DNA of 64,000 nt from positions 1 to 64,000 of the forward strand of contig CAVKOU010000008.1 of assembly GCA_963658085.1 (NCBI GenBank), read 5' to 3'. The first letter of the stretch is position 1. Each line of letters opens with the position of its first letter. The translations under genes were made by a program, and so were the position numbers. The notes under the pieces are model-generated. The model did not search any database. It saw only the letters and a program-made list of their open reading frames with translations, and was not told the origin of the DNA. Origin of the DNA: CAKRJP01 sp963658085 (GTDB taxonomy: Bacteria; Bacillota; Clostridia; Lachnospirales; Lachnospiraceae). Below, piece by piece: positions 24,616-32,258 of this stretch.

Positions 24616-25786
24616 GCGTCTCACCTCCTTCTGGATAACCACCTTCCAGGTCATCGTAGTTTACCTCTGGATTAATTTCCGGAATCTCTACATTTACGTA
24701 GTTCTTCTTTGGATCTTCTTCATCTGACTTTGATAACTCAGTTTTTGATGATTCCGTTTTTGGTGTCTCAGCTTTTGGTGACTCAACTTTTGGTGACTCA
24801 GCCTCAAAGTCCTGGATACTCTCTACATGATTTCCCTGGGTAAGTTCAAGGAATACATCCTCCAAGGTATTCTTAGTCATAGCTAAGGTCCTAAGCGTTT
24901 TCTGGTTCTTTGCGAAAGCTCCAAAAATCTGCTCTCTGATATCCAGATTTCCTTTTACTCTGACAATCACCTTGGTGATTGTCTCGTTCTTTTCTTTTGA
25001 GGTGGTGCATTCTATGGACTCGATCGGATCAAGACTTGATAGGATTCTACGTACCTCTTTTTCTCCTTCTGTAGTTTCAAGCTCTATATAGCCCTTACGT
25101 CCAATACTCTCTTCCAATTTTTCCGGTGTATCACTGGCCACCAGTTTTCCATTGGAAATAATGATAATATGATCACATACTTCTCTGACTTCTGCCAAAA
25201 TGTGAGAACTTAAGATTACCGTATGACGTTTGGACAAATTACGGATCAATTCACGAATCTCGATAATCTGCTTCGGGTCCAATCCAACCGTTGGCTCATC
25301 CAGGATGATAATCTCCGGAAATCCTAAAATTGCCTGAGCCAACCCCACGCGCTGTCTATATCCTTTGGAAAGATTTTGGATCAGACGATCCTTCACCCCA
25401 TTAAGCTTTGCCATGGACATCACATTTTCGATCTGAGTCTCTCTGTGGGCCTTCGGGATCTTCTTAAGCTCGGCCGCAAACTCCAGATACTCTAAAACTG
25501 TCATTTCCATATATAGAGGCGGAATCTCCGGCAAATAGCCAATGCTTTTCTTTGCCACCTCTGGCTCCTTTAAAATATCATGACCGTTAATCATTACAGT
25601 ACCTTCTGTAGCTCCCAAATAACCGGTCATAATATTCATGGTTGTGGATTTTCCGGCACCGTTCGGCCCCAGAAATCCGTAGATTTTTCCTTCTTCAATC
25701 GTGAAATTCAAATGGTCCACTGCCAGGTGATTCCCATATTTTTTCACGAGGTTCTCTACTTGAATCAATCCATTTTCCTCCTTCAA
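24599..25786 (-). CDS. ABC transporter ATPase, GldA-like, with a Ser/Pro/Glu-rich tail
   Basis: A 395-residue ATPase: Walker A GPNGAGKST, Q-loop YLPEIPPLYMEMTV, signature NLSKGYRQRVGLAQA, Walker B IIILDEPTVGLDP and H-loop ILSSHILAEV. A DUF4162-like C-terminal subdomain follows (about 215-310). The last 75 residues are a low-complexity tail with degenerate repeats of the form ESPK/ETPK/ESSK, then an acidic segment ending EGGETHDSDL. The tail is unusual for this family. First gene of a four-gene operon (ATPase, permease, GldG, DUF4340), with AGGAGGAAA before the ATG. Confidence 0.9.
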   Translation of the reverse strand: MKEENGLIQVENLVKKYGNHLAVDHLNFTIEEGKIYGFLGPNGAGKSTTMNIMTGYLGATEGTVMINGHDILKEPEVAKKSIGYLPEIPPLYMEMTVLEYLEFAAELKKIPKAHRETQIENVMSMAKLNGVKDRLIQNLSKGYRQRVGLAQAILGFPEIIILDEPTVGLDPKQIIEIRELIRNLSKRHTVILSSHILAEVREVCDHIIIISNGKLVASDTPEKLEESIGRKGYIELETTEGEKEVRRILSSLDPIESIECTTSKEKNETITKVIVRVKGNLDIREQIFGAFAKNQKTLRTLAMTKNTLEDVFLELTQGNHVESIQDFEAESPKVESPKAETPKTESSKTELSKSDEEDPKKNYVNVEIPEINPEVNYDDLEGGYPEGGETHDSDL

Positions 25787-25867
25787 AATAGTGAGGGCTA
25801 TCCTATTTTCTTTTGATAGCCAATGTCTATTCTATGGAAAATCTATGGTCAATTATTGTTGTACTTA

Positions 25868-25904
25868 TGTTGAAACTGTGAAAGAAATGTGTTGAAACTG
25901 TGAA
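25868..25904. repeat. Pair of 15-bp direct repeats in a divergent promoter region
   Basis: TGTTGAAACTGTGAA occurs at 25868-25882 and again at 25890-25904, a period of 22 bp (two helical turns). The pair lies between the ABC operon and the yitJ-like gene, 47 bp upstream of the -35 box of the latter. This arrangement suits an operator bound by a dimeric regulator. Confidence 0.65.
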
Positions 25905-25950
25905 TCCAAACAGAAGCGTTATTTCTCTTGGTTTTCTCGCAGGTTCCCGA

Positions 25951-25979
25951 TTGTATCCGTAAAAGAAACTCGGTATAAT
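25951..25979 (+). promoter_or_regulatory. Promoter of the homocysteine methyltransferase/MTHFR gene
   Basis: TTGTAT, 17 nt, TATAAT, with the -10 box 38 nt before the start codon. No SAM riboswitch or S-box fits in the short leader. Confidence 0.75.
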
Positions 25980-26017
25980 GGATACAAATTATGCATTTTA
26001 TACAGGAGTTTTTTCAT

Positions 26018-27808
26018 ATGGATATTAGAGAATATTTAAAAAGTAAAAAAATAATCACCGACGGCTCCTTCGGCACCTTCTATAGTTCTAATTTTCAGAG
26101 CTACGATATGCCTGAAATGGCCAACACAGCCCATCCGGAACGAGTGCTCCACATCCATGGATCCTATATTCGTGCCGGCGCCAAATTAATCCGCACCAAT
26201 ACCTTCGCCTCCAACACTGCCCTTTTAGCGGAGGATTTAGATGTGGTACGATCCAATATCAAATCTGCTATTCACTTGGCAAAACGCGCAGTACAAGATT
26301 CCAAGGAGGATATATTTATTGCGGGAGACATCGGTCCGATCCCAGGCATCGGGAAGCTAAGCGCCAAGGATACCACCGAGGAATATTACGAATTAGGAAA
26401 GATTTTTGTATCGGAAGGGCTTAAGATTCTGACCTTTGAGACCTTTCCAGACATGGTCTATGTCCTTCCGGCTATAAAGAAATTAAAGGAAGAAGCTCCG
26501 GACCTTTTCATTATGATGCAATTTCGTTTGGATCAGTTTGGATACAGCAACTCCGGTATGAACGGAAACAAATTACTAAAGGAAGCTCTCGCAGTTCCGG
26601 AAATCGATGCTGTTGGATTTAACTGCGGTGTAGGTCCCGGTCATATGCAAAAGCTTTTGCAAAAAATGGTATTACCTTCCGGCAAGTATTACATCGCTCT
26701 TCCAAACTCCGGATATCCCAAGCGAAGCCGGGGAACCTTGCAGTACTCCAATACGCCAAAATATTTTGCCGGCAAAGTAGCTGACTTAGCTGATTACGGA
26801 ATCGACATTGTAGGCGGCTGCTGCGGAACAAATCCTTCCTATATAAAGGAGTTAACGAAATCCGTTTCCCTGACTCCATCAAAGAAGGAGACTTCCATAA
26901 CAGATTTACAAGATTCCCATACATTAGCAAAGAAGACTGGTTTCTTCTACAACGAAAACGGAACACTCAAGGATAAGAAGCTAATCGCCGTGGAGCTTGC
27001 TCCCCCAACCAGCGCCAATGACGAAAAATTATTGGAAGCTGCTCATATGCTAGAAGCCTCCGGGGTAGATGTCTTAACCTTCCCAGATTCCCCTTCCGGC
27101 CGTACAAGAGTGGACTCCGTTCTTATGGCCTCCAAGGTAAAACTGGCCACCGGCATGACTGTTATGCCTCACATTTGCTGCAGAGACAAAAATGCCATTG
27201 CTATGCGTTCTCTCCTATTGGGCGCTCACATTAACAATATTCACAACCTGTTGATTGTTACCGGAGATCCTATTCCCTCGGCAGATCGACAGACGGTAAA
27301 GTCTGTATTTAACTTCGATTCCGTGGGACTTATGCACATCACTCAGGATATGAATGAGACAGAATTTCCGGATGCACCTATGTGTTACGGCGGCGCCATT
27401 AATCAGGGACGTCTTCGCATCGAATCCGAAATCCGAAGAGTTCGCCGTAAAATGGAAGCAGGAGCAGAATTTTTCCTGACCCAGCCTGTATTTTGTAAGG
27501 AAGAAGCAGAGAAACTCAGACAGGTGAAAGAAGCTACCGGTGCCAGAATTCTCTGTGGAATCATGCCACTGATCAGCAGACGAAATGCTCTCTTTATGAA
27601 AAATGAAATCAGCGGAATCTATATTCCGGATGAGGTAGCAGATCGTTATCCTGAAAAGGGTACAAAAGAAGAAGGGGAAGCCATTGGTATTTCTATTGCC
27701 AAAGAAGTAATGGAATATACCAAAGACTTTGTAGACGGCTACTACTTCTCCTTCCCATTTAATAGAGTTCATATGTTATCTCAAATTCTAGATGTGGATG
27801 CCAAATAG
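26018..27808 (+). CDS. yitJ: Bifunctional homocysteine S-methyltransferase / methylenetetrahydrofolate reductase
   Basis: A 596-residue fusion serving methionine synthesis. The N-terminal homocysteine methyltransferase domain (about 1-285) shows ITDGSFGTFYSS, the zinc ligands Cys in VGFNCGVGP and the Cys pair in GGCCGTNPSYIKEL. The C-terminal MetF-like reductase (about 305-596) shows AVELAPPTSANDEKL, the FAD-binding region HNLLIVTGDPIP and GAEFFLTQPVF. The ATG at 26018 follows CAGGAG. B. subtilis YitJ has the same order. It likely supplies 5-methyl-THF and methylates homocysteine in one polypeptide. A single-gene unit, ending in a 15-bp repeat array and a terminator. Confidence 0.94.
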   Translation: MDIREYLKSKKIITDGSFGTFYSSNFQSYDMPEMANTAHPERVLHIHGSYIRAGAKLIRTNTFASNTALLAEDLDVVRSNIKSAIHLAKRAVQDSKEDIFIAGDIGPIPGIGKLSAKDTTEEYYELGKIFVSEGLKILTFETFPDMVYVLPAIKKLKEEAPDLFIMMQFRLDQFGYSNSGMNGNKLLKEALAVPEIDAVGFNCGVGPGHMQKLLQKMVLPSGKYYIALPNSGYPKRSRGTLQYSNTPKYFAGKVADLADYGIDIVGGCCGTNPSYIKELTKSVSLTPSKKETSITDLQDSHTLAKKTGFFYNENGTLKDKKLIAVELAPPTSANDEKLLEAAHMLEASGVDVLTFPDSPSGRTRVDSVLMASKVKLATGMTVMPHICCRDKNAIAMRSLLLGAHINNIHNLLIVTGDPIPSADRQTVKSVFNFDSVGLMHITQDMNETEFPDAPMCYGGAINQGRLRIESEIRRVRRKMEAGAEFFLTQPVFCKEEAEKLRQVKEATGARILCGIMPLISRRNALFMKNEISGIYIPDEVADRYPEKGTKEEGEAIGISIAKEVMEYTKDFVDGYYFSFPFNRVHMLSQILDVDAK

Positions 27809-27815
27809 AAATTAT

Positions 27816-27890
27816 TATAAAAAGAATCGTTATAAACAGAAGAGCTATAAATAGAATCGTCACATATATAATCATTATATATAGAATCAT
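27816..27890. repeat. Fifteen-bp tandem repeat, five imperfect units
   Basis: Units of 15 bp with the consensus TATAAATAGAATCGT start at 27816, 27831, 27846, 27861 and 27876. The array occupies the spacer between the yitJ-like stop codon and the shared terminator. It contains no ORF. Confidence 0.7.
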
Positions 27891-27898
27891 CACAAAGA

Positions 27899-27931
27899 CA
27901 GAAGGCACCGGATAAATTCCGATGCCTTCTG
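27899..27931. terminator. Convergent terminator
   Basis: Stem CAGAAGGCACCGG / CCGATGCCTTCTG with a 7-nt loop between two convergent genes. T-runs are weak on both sides. Confidence 0.7.
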
Positions 27932-27977
27932 CCTACTATATAAGGATAAAGAAAAATATGCGCGTCGTCTAATTCAT

Positions 27978-28706
27978 TTACGCTGCCAAAACCCTTGATA
28001 AGAATGTTCTGGTACGCTCTTCCTTCGGATCGCTGAATATTTCTTCTGGTTTTCCTTCTTCTACAATATATCCATCTGCCATGAAGATTACACGGTCAGA
28101 TACATCTCTTGCAAATCCCATCTCGTGTGTTACCACAATCATGGTCATTCCTTCTTTTGCCAAGGATTTCATAACCTCCAATACATCACCTACAAGCTCC
28201 GGATCCAACGCTGAGGTTGGCTCATCAAAGAGCAATGCCTTTGGTTCCATAGCCAGGGCTCTTGCAATAGCAACTCGCTGTTGCTGTCCACCGGATAATG
28301 TATTGGGGTAATTATTGGCCTTATCTGCCATACCAACCTTCTCCAAAAGTTCCATGGCCAAGACACGGGCCTCTGCCTTGGTGCAATGCTTTGCCAAAAC
28401 CGGCGCAAGCATTACATTTTCAAGAACGGTCTTCAGAGGGAATAGATTAAATCTCTGGAATACCATTCCAACTTCCTCACGGAATCTACGGATGTCATAG
28501 GTTCTGTCTGTAATATATTCTCCCTGGTAACGGATATCTCCGCCTGTCGGAGTCTCTAACTGATTAATGCATCGAAGAAAGGTACTCTTTCCGGAACCGG
28601 ATGGTCCAATGATGGTGACTACTTCTCCCTCTTCTACATTTAAACTAATGTCCTTTAATACTTCCAAATCTCCGAATTTCTTTGATAAATGCTCGACTTT
28701 TAACAT
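27978..28706 (-). CDS. glnQ: Polar amino acid ABC transporter, ATP-binding protein
   Basis: A 242-residue ATPase of the GlnQ/HisP class: Walker A GPSGSGKST, Q-loop VFQRFNLFPLKTVLENV, signature TLSGGQQQRVAIARA, Walker B ALLFDEPTSALDPELVG and H-loop VVTHEMGFARDVSDRVIFM, all diagnostic of polar amino acid importers. The start at 28706 follows GAGGTGATACTT; the longer frame overlaps the permease end. It lies 5 nt after the permease gene. The substrate (glutamine, cystine, arginine or other) cannot be fixed from sequence. Confidence 0.92.
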   Translation of the reverse strand: MLKVEHLSKKFGDLEVLKDISLNVEEGEVVTIIGPSGSGKSTFLRCINQLETPTGGDIRYQGEYITDRTYDIRRFREEVGMVFQRFNLFPLKTVLENVMLAPVLAKHCTKAEARVLAMELLEKVGMADKANNYPNTLSGGQQQRVAIARALAMEPKALLFDEPTSALDPELVGDVLEVMKSLAKEGMTMIVVTHEMGFARDVSDRVIFMADGYIVEEGKPEEIFSDPKEERTRTFLSRVLAA

Positions 28707-28711
28707 AAGTA

Positions 28712-29356
28712 TCACCTCATTTTTCTTTCTACCTGTTTCTGTATAATAATTAGGATTGACAATAATACCAAATAGAACGCTGCAATGGTTGTATAGGTTG
28801 GTATCATCTTGAAACTTAAAGCTGCGTAATTTTGTCCCATATGAGTAATCTCATTTACTGCGATTACTGACAACAGAGCCGTATCCTTTACGGATATGAT
28901 AAACTGATTAAACAATGCCGGCAGAGCAATCTTAAATGCCGGTGGAATAATTACATGAATCAAAGTCTGGGCTCCGGTCATTCCTAAAGACTTGGCAGCT
29001 TCCTTCTGTCCCGGGTCAATTCCTAATAATGCTCCTTTTACAATTTCTGAAATAAATGCTCCTGAGTTTAGAGCAATAACGGCAATACCTACCGTTGTAC
29101 TTTTTAGGTCAACTCCTAAAATTTTAGGGATAACGAAGTATCCATACAATGCCTGCACCATAAGAGGTGTCGCTCTGATAATCCAAATATATACGTTTGC
29201 AATTCCCTTCGTCACAGGGTTCTTTGCCTGTAAGGCATATCCACATAAACTTCCGATAACAGTACCGATAGCGATACCTACAACTGCAATCAGTAAAGTG
29301 ACTTTCAGTCCTTCAAATAACATCGGAAGCAGAACTTTCAAAAAACTTAAATCCAT
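28712..29356 (-). CDS. Polar amino acid ABC transporter permease
   Basis: A 214-residue permease of the HisM/GlnP class with about five membrane helices. Family motifs include TLLIAVVGIAIGTVIGSLCGY, IRATPLMVQALYG, ALNSGAFISEIVKGALLGIDPGQKEAAKSLGMTGAQTLIHVIIPPAFKIALPALFNQFI and SVKDTALLSVIAV. It probably works as a homodimer since only one permease gene is present. It lies between the binding-protein and ATPase genes. Confidence 0.93.
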   Translation of the reverse strand: MDLSFLKVLLPMLFEGLKVTLLIAVVGIAIGTVIGSLCGYALQAKNPVTKGIANVYIWIIRATPLMVQALYGYFVIPKILGVDLKSTTVGIAVIALNSGAFISEIVKGALLGIDPGQKEAAKSLGMTGAQTLIHVIIPPAFKIALPALFNQFIISVKDTALLSVIAVNEITHMGQNYAALSFKMIPTYTTIAAFYLVLLSILIIIQKQVERKMR

Positions 29357-29381
29357 ATTTCTTCATCCTTTTCTTTTCCCC

Positions 29382-29406
29382 TTCCCGCGAAAGAGATTCA
29401 CGGGAA
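29382..29406 (-). other. Intercistronic hairpin between binding protein and permease genes
   Basis: TTCCCG / CGGGAA (29382-29387 and 29401-29406) forms a 6-bp stem with a 13-nt loop in the 101-nt gap after the binding-protein gene. Such hairpins commonly protect the abundant upstream message or partly terminate. Followed on the minus strand by no T-run. Confidence 0.4.
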
Positions 29407-29457
29407 AGGTTATTTTTTCTTTTCTACTTCTAGGTTACATTCAATTTTCTATTTTGA

Positions 29458-30327
29458 TTATTCACACCATGTAGCATATAACTCATCTGTGTATCCTGTC
29501 TGGATCAAGTACTCTACTGCTGCATTGATCTCATCATAGTACTCACAATCTTTAGCAATTGCTACACAATATGGAGCTTGTCCTTGGTTAAACTCATCAC
29601 CTACAACTGCTAACTTGGTATCTGTTGTAGTCTTGATGTAGAAGTTTGCTCCAGGACCATCCTGAATAACTGCATCTACCTTACCCTGCTCTAAGGACTC
29701 ATAAGCAGTTGTGATAGTGTCGTGTACTTCTAATGTAGTATCCGGAAGATTCTTAGTTGCATAAGTATGAGAAGCGGTTCCTTTCTCAACTGCAACAGTC
29801 TTTCCTGCAAGATCATCTACACTTTCAATTCCTTTGTCATCGTCTGTATTTACCATAACAACCTGACCAGAATCACAATAGATATCTGAGAAGTTCATAA
29901 CTTCTTTTCTTTCATCTGTTGCACAAAGAGCTGCGGCACCGATATCAATCTTATCCTCAGCAAGTGAAGTTGTTAATGCGGAATAATCCATTGCCTGGAT
30001 CTCTCCACCTTTAATTTCAAATCCAAGAATTTCCTGAAGCTTATTCAGAAGATCCAAATCGTATCCGATCAATGTGCTTCCGTCTTCATCATAGTAAGTA
30101 AATGGACCGAAGAGTCCGGTGGTTCCTACGCTAAGAGTAACTCCATCAAGAGATCCCTCAATATCCTCCAACTTTACTTCTTCTGAGCCTGATGAAGAAG
30201 CTGTGGATTCTGACGATGATGAGCTTGATGAACTTGAAGAGCTATCATCTGAGGATGATCCACATCCAACTGCCATTGTTCCTACCATTGCGGTAGCAAG
30301 TAATACTGCCAAAACTTTTTTCTTCAT
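29458..30327 (-). CDS. Polar amino acid ABC transporter, substrate-binding lipoprotein
   Basis: A 289-residue extracellular binding protein. The start at 30327 follows AAGGAGGATC and opens a lipoprotein signal MKKKVLAVLLATAMVGTMAVGC. A Ser-rich linker follows, then the SBP_bac_3 fold: LSVGTTGLFGPFTYYDEDGSTLIGYDLDLL, ALCATDERKEVMNFSDIY, the hinge VAVEKGTASHTYA and AVIQDGPGANFYI, ending TDELYATWCE. The Arg in TDERKE is the usual alpha-carboxylate ligand. First gene of the transporter operon. Its 176-nt leader carries a terminator-like hairpin, so expression may be attenuated. Confidence 0.93.
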   Translation of the reverse strand: MKKKVLAVLLATAMVGTMAVGCGSSSDDSSSSSSSSSSSESTASSSGSEEVKLEDIEGSLDGVTLSVGTTGLFGPFTYYDEDGSTLIGYDLDLLNKLQEILGFEIKGGEIQAMDYSALTTSLAEDKIDIGAAALCATDERKEVMNFSDIYCDSGQVVMVNTDDDKGIESVDDLAGKTVAVEKGTASHTYATKNLPDTTLEVHDTITTAYESLEQGKVDAVIQDGPGANFYIKTTTDTKLAVVGDEFNQGQAPYCVAIAKDCEYYDEINAAVEYLIQTGYTDELYATWCE

Positions 30328-30397
30328 ACTAAGATCCTCCTTATGCTTACGATTTCGCAAGTTCTTTATCCATTCAGATCATTTGTCACATAAAACA

Positions 30398-30439
30398 TTT
30401 ATACAACGAAAGTTTTCATACAATTTTTCATTGTATAAA
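30398..30439 (-). promoter_or_regulatory. Alternative pairing elements in the amino acid transporter leader
   Basis: TTTATACAA (30398-30406) and TTGTATAAA (30431-30439) are perfect complements. The latter also pairs, as ATTGTAT, with ATACAAT at 30418-30424. The two pairings exclude each other, and the shared arm overlaps the U-run of the preceding terminator hairpin. Confidence 0.4.
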
Positions 30440-30442
30440 AAT

Positions 30443-30474
30443 AGGCGTTGCAACTTCTTTTTGTTGCAACGCCT
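30443..30474 (-). terminator. Terminator-like hairpin in the amino acid transporter leader (attenuator candidate)
   Basis: Minus-strand stem AGGCGTTGCAAC / GTTGCAACGCCT, 12 perfect pairs with an 8-nt loop, followed by ATTTTTATAC. It lies between the promoter at 30510-30538 and the binding-protein start at 30327, so most transcripts would end after about 65 nt unless the hairpin is bypassed. Confidence 0.7.
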
Positions 30475-30509
30475 TTGTTGTTTTCAATGTGCTCTCTGAA
30501 CTTGCTATC

Positions 30510-30538
30510 ATAATACTCTCGGAGGAGACCGCGGTCAA
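30510..30538 (-). promoter_or_regulatory. Promoter of the amino acid transporter operon
   Basis: On the minus strand TTGACC (30538-30533), 17 nt, TATTAT (30515-30510). A perfect palindrome GACCGCGGTC (30527-30536) overlaps the -35 box and spacer and could be an operator. Confidence 0.7.
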
Positions 30539-30647
30539 CTGTTAATTTTTACAAAAGAAATCATATGATCGCGGTTTTATTGGGTTATTTTGACTTGTGT
30601 AAATGTTTTTCTGTGGATTTTATCTTTTTAAGAGACTGCGGTCTCCT
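30523..30647. repeat. Inverted pair of a 14-bp operator-like element
   Basis: AGGAGACCGCGGTC lies on the plus strand at 30523-30536, and AGGAGACCGCAGTC on the minus strand at 30647-30634. One copy overlaps the transporter promoter, the other lies about 40 bp upstream of the tRNA-Leu promoter. The rest of the 385-bp gene-free stretch holds these promoters and AT-rich spacer. Confidence 0.6.
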
Positions 30648-30684
30648 GTGATTTTACACAATTTTCACAAATATATTTTTTCTC

Positions 30685-30713
30685 TTGACAAATCTCTTCC
30701 ACTTCAGTATTAT
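30685..30713 (+). promoter_or_regulatory. Promoter of tRNA-Leu
   Basis: TTGACA, 17 nt, TATTAT, ending 34 nt before the mature tRNA. A near consensus sigma-A promoter. Confidence 0.85.
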
Positions 30714-30747
30714 ATTACGTGCAGGTCAAAAACAACCTGTGTTATAC

Positions 30748-30828
30748 GCGGATGTGGCGGAATTGGCAGACGCGCTAGACTTAGGATCTAGTGTCCCCGA
30801 CGTGCAGGTTCAAGTCCTGTCATCCGCA
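30748..30828 (+). tRNA. tRNA-Leu (anticodon UAG)
   Basis: Acceptor arms GCGGATG / CATCCGC with discriminator A, long variable arm as in class II tRNAs, anticodon stem CTAGA / TCTAG around the loop CTTAGGA. The T-arm reads GCAGGTTCAAGTCCTGT. CCA is not encoded. 81 nt. Confidence 0.96.
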
Positions 30829-30830
30829 TA

Positions 30831-30863
30831 AAAAAGTCGTTAGATTTTATCTAACGACTTTTT
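30831..30863. terminator. Bidirectional terminator after tRNA-Leu
   Basis: Stem AAAAAGTCGTTAGAT / ATCTAACGACTTTTT with a 3-nt loop. It ends the tRNA transcript and overlaps the last codons of the converging diguanylate cyclase gene. Confidence 0.9.
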
Positions 30864-32091
30864 GTTTTCTTTCTTCTTTTCTTTTCTGCTTCCACTTGTA
30901 CATGTTTTCATCTGCTTCCTTTATGGCTAGCTCCATGTCATTCTTTCCCGGTTCATAGGCACCATATCCCACAGAAACCGTTGGAAGCAAAGGTTCCATT
31001 TCTCTTTTCTTTTCCAGCTTTCTGACAAAGCGGTGATTAATCGCCTCCATAAGCTCCTCACTAAATCGTTCCTGACAAGGAATAATCACACAGAACTCAT
31101 CTCCACCAATACGATAACAGGCTCCCTCTACCATGGCCATTCCATATACTTCCCTCAATATATCCGCAATGCACTTTAAACACTTATCTCCAAATTGATG
31201 TCCATACTGATCATTGATATTTTTAAAATCATCCACATCGAAAAACAGCACCATCGTAGGTTTTCGCACACTTCCAATACGGCTTTCATAGCTTCTTCGG
31301 TTCAACAGTCCTGTAATCCCGTCTCTGGCCTCTATAACCCCTGTATAATACATGTAAAAGAAAAGGATCATCAGAGCCATAGCAATGTATGCACAGTGAA
31401 GCTCACTGCTTACCATGCTAAATCCCATTCCTGATACAAACAACAGAATCATCATGGGCATAATCCACTGCCTCTGAGATTGATAACGTTTAGAAAATCT
31501 TGTAATCTCCCAAACATAATACAAACCACAACCTACATAGAATACCACATAGATCCAATACCAGCCACCGTGATGATAAACATTTGCCTCATCTACATAA
31601 AAGATAAATCCTGTAAAACCGGAAATAAATTCCAAAAGAGCATGAACAAGCAAAAGCCGAAGAAGTATAATCTGCGTTTTCGTAAGGGTTTTAAACCACT
31701 TTATGTAGCTTCTCTTCCCTTTTACTACAGGTTTTTTCAAATCATTCGATTCTTCTTTTAGTTTCTTTAAATCAGCGTTTTCATCATATAGTTTATCCGT
31801 ATTCTCAGCTTCCTCAGAGACTACTCCTACAAAAAATACTATAATCACCGGGATAAGGGCATGCTCTAGAGCCCTTACAATAATATGCAAATTTTTGAAC
31901 TGAATAGGCCCACCATTTAAAGTGACTCCCAGCCACTCAGCGATAGCTGCCACAATGACTACGAAAATAAGACCCGAAAATTCCGTCTTCTTATCCTCTT
32001 CTAAAAGCGCATTACCACGAATCATCATTCGAAGCGTCAGCAACGCCACAATGGCAAAATATATCGTTGTCGAATATTCTAATTCCATCAT
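30847..32091 (-). CDS. Membrane diguanylate cyclase (GGDEF)
   Basis: A 414-residue protein with an N-terminal membrane region of about seven or eight hydrophobic helices (roughly residues 8-240) broken by a charged cytosolic loop at 100-135, and a C-terminal GGDEF domain (about 255-410). The catalytic domain has DGITGLLNRRSYESR, FFDVDDFKNINDQYGHQFGDKCL and an intact active site YRIGGDEFCVI, so it should make cyclic di-GMP. No obvious RxxD inhibitory site was identified. The ATG follows GGGAGATA. The gene converges on tRNA-Leu and shares its terminator. What the membrane part senses is unknown. Confidence 0.9.
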   Translation of the reverse strand: MMELEYSTTIYFAIVALLTLRMMIRGNALLEEDKKTEFSGLIFVVIVAAIAEWLGVTLNGGPIQFKNLHIIVRALEHALIPVIIVFFVGVVSEEAENTDKLYDENADLKKLKEESNDLKKPVVKGKRSYIKWFKTLTKTQIILLRLLLVHALLEFISGFTGFIFYVDEANVYHHGGWYWIYVVFYVGCGLYYVWEITRFSKRYQSQRQWIMPMMILLFVSGMGFSMVSSELHCAYIAMALMILFFYMYYTGVIEARDGITGLLNRRSYESRIGSVRKPTMVLFFDVDDFKNINDQYGHQFGDKCLKCIADILREVYGMAMVEGACYRIGGDEFCVIIPCQERFSEELMEAINHRFVRKLEKKREMEPLLPTVSVGYGAYEPGKNDMELAIKEADENMYKWKQKRKEERKQKVVR

Positions 32092-32202
32092 TATCTCCCT
32101 TCAGCACATCTAAACAAATCGATATGCAAGGTTTTTCTCATTATTTTTAAGTCTATCACGTCCCTCCCATGAATTCAATTACTATTCTTTTTAAAAAAGA
32201 AA

Positions 32203-32234
32203 TCGCAGGAATAATTTCAAAACTATTCCTGCGA
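32203..32234 (-). terminator. Terminator of the small secreted peptide gene
   Basis: Minus-strand stem TCGCAGGAATA / TATTCCTGCGA with a 10-nt loop, followed by TTTCTTTTTT. Confidence 0.85.
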
Positions 32235-32258
32235 ATCCAACTTTTCATTCTAAATGTT

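Noticed and set aside
25787..26017. SAM riboswitch before the homocysteine methyltransferase gene
   Set aside because: The promoter lies only 38 nt before the start codon, leaving no room for an S-box leader on the transcript.
27215..27772. 185-residue minus-strand ORF inside the homocysteine methyltransferase/MTHFR gene
   Set aside because: Fully antisense to a well conserved enzyme domain; Phe/Ser/Ile-rich composition is that of a complementary-strand shadow.
30500..30660. T-box leader suggested by GGTCTCCTCC and ACCGCGG text
   Set aside because: The AGGGTGGTACCGCG antiterminator motif and specifier loop are not present, and the text falls within the promoter, upstream of the transcription start.
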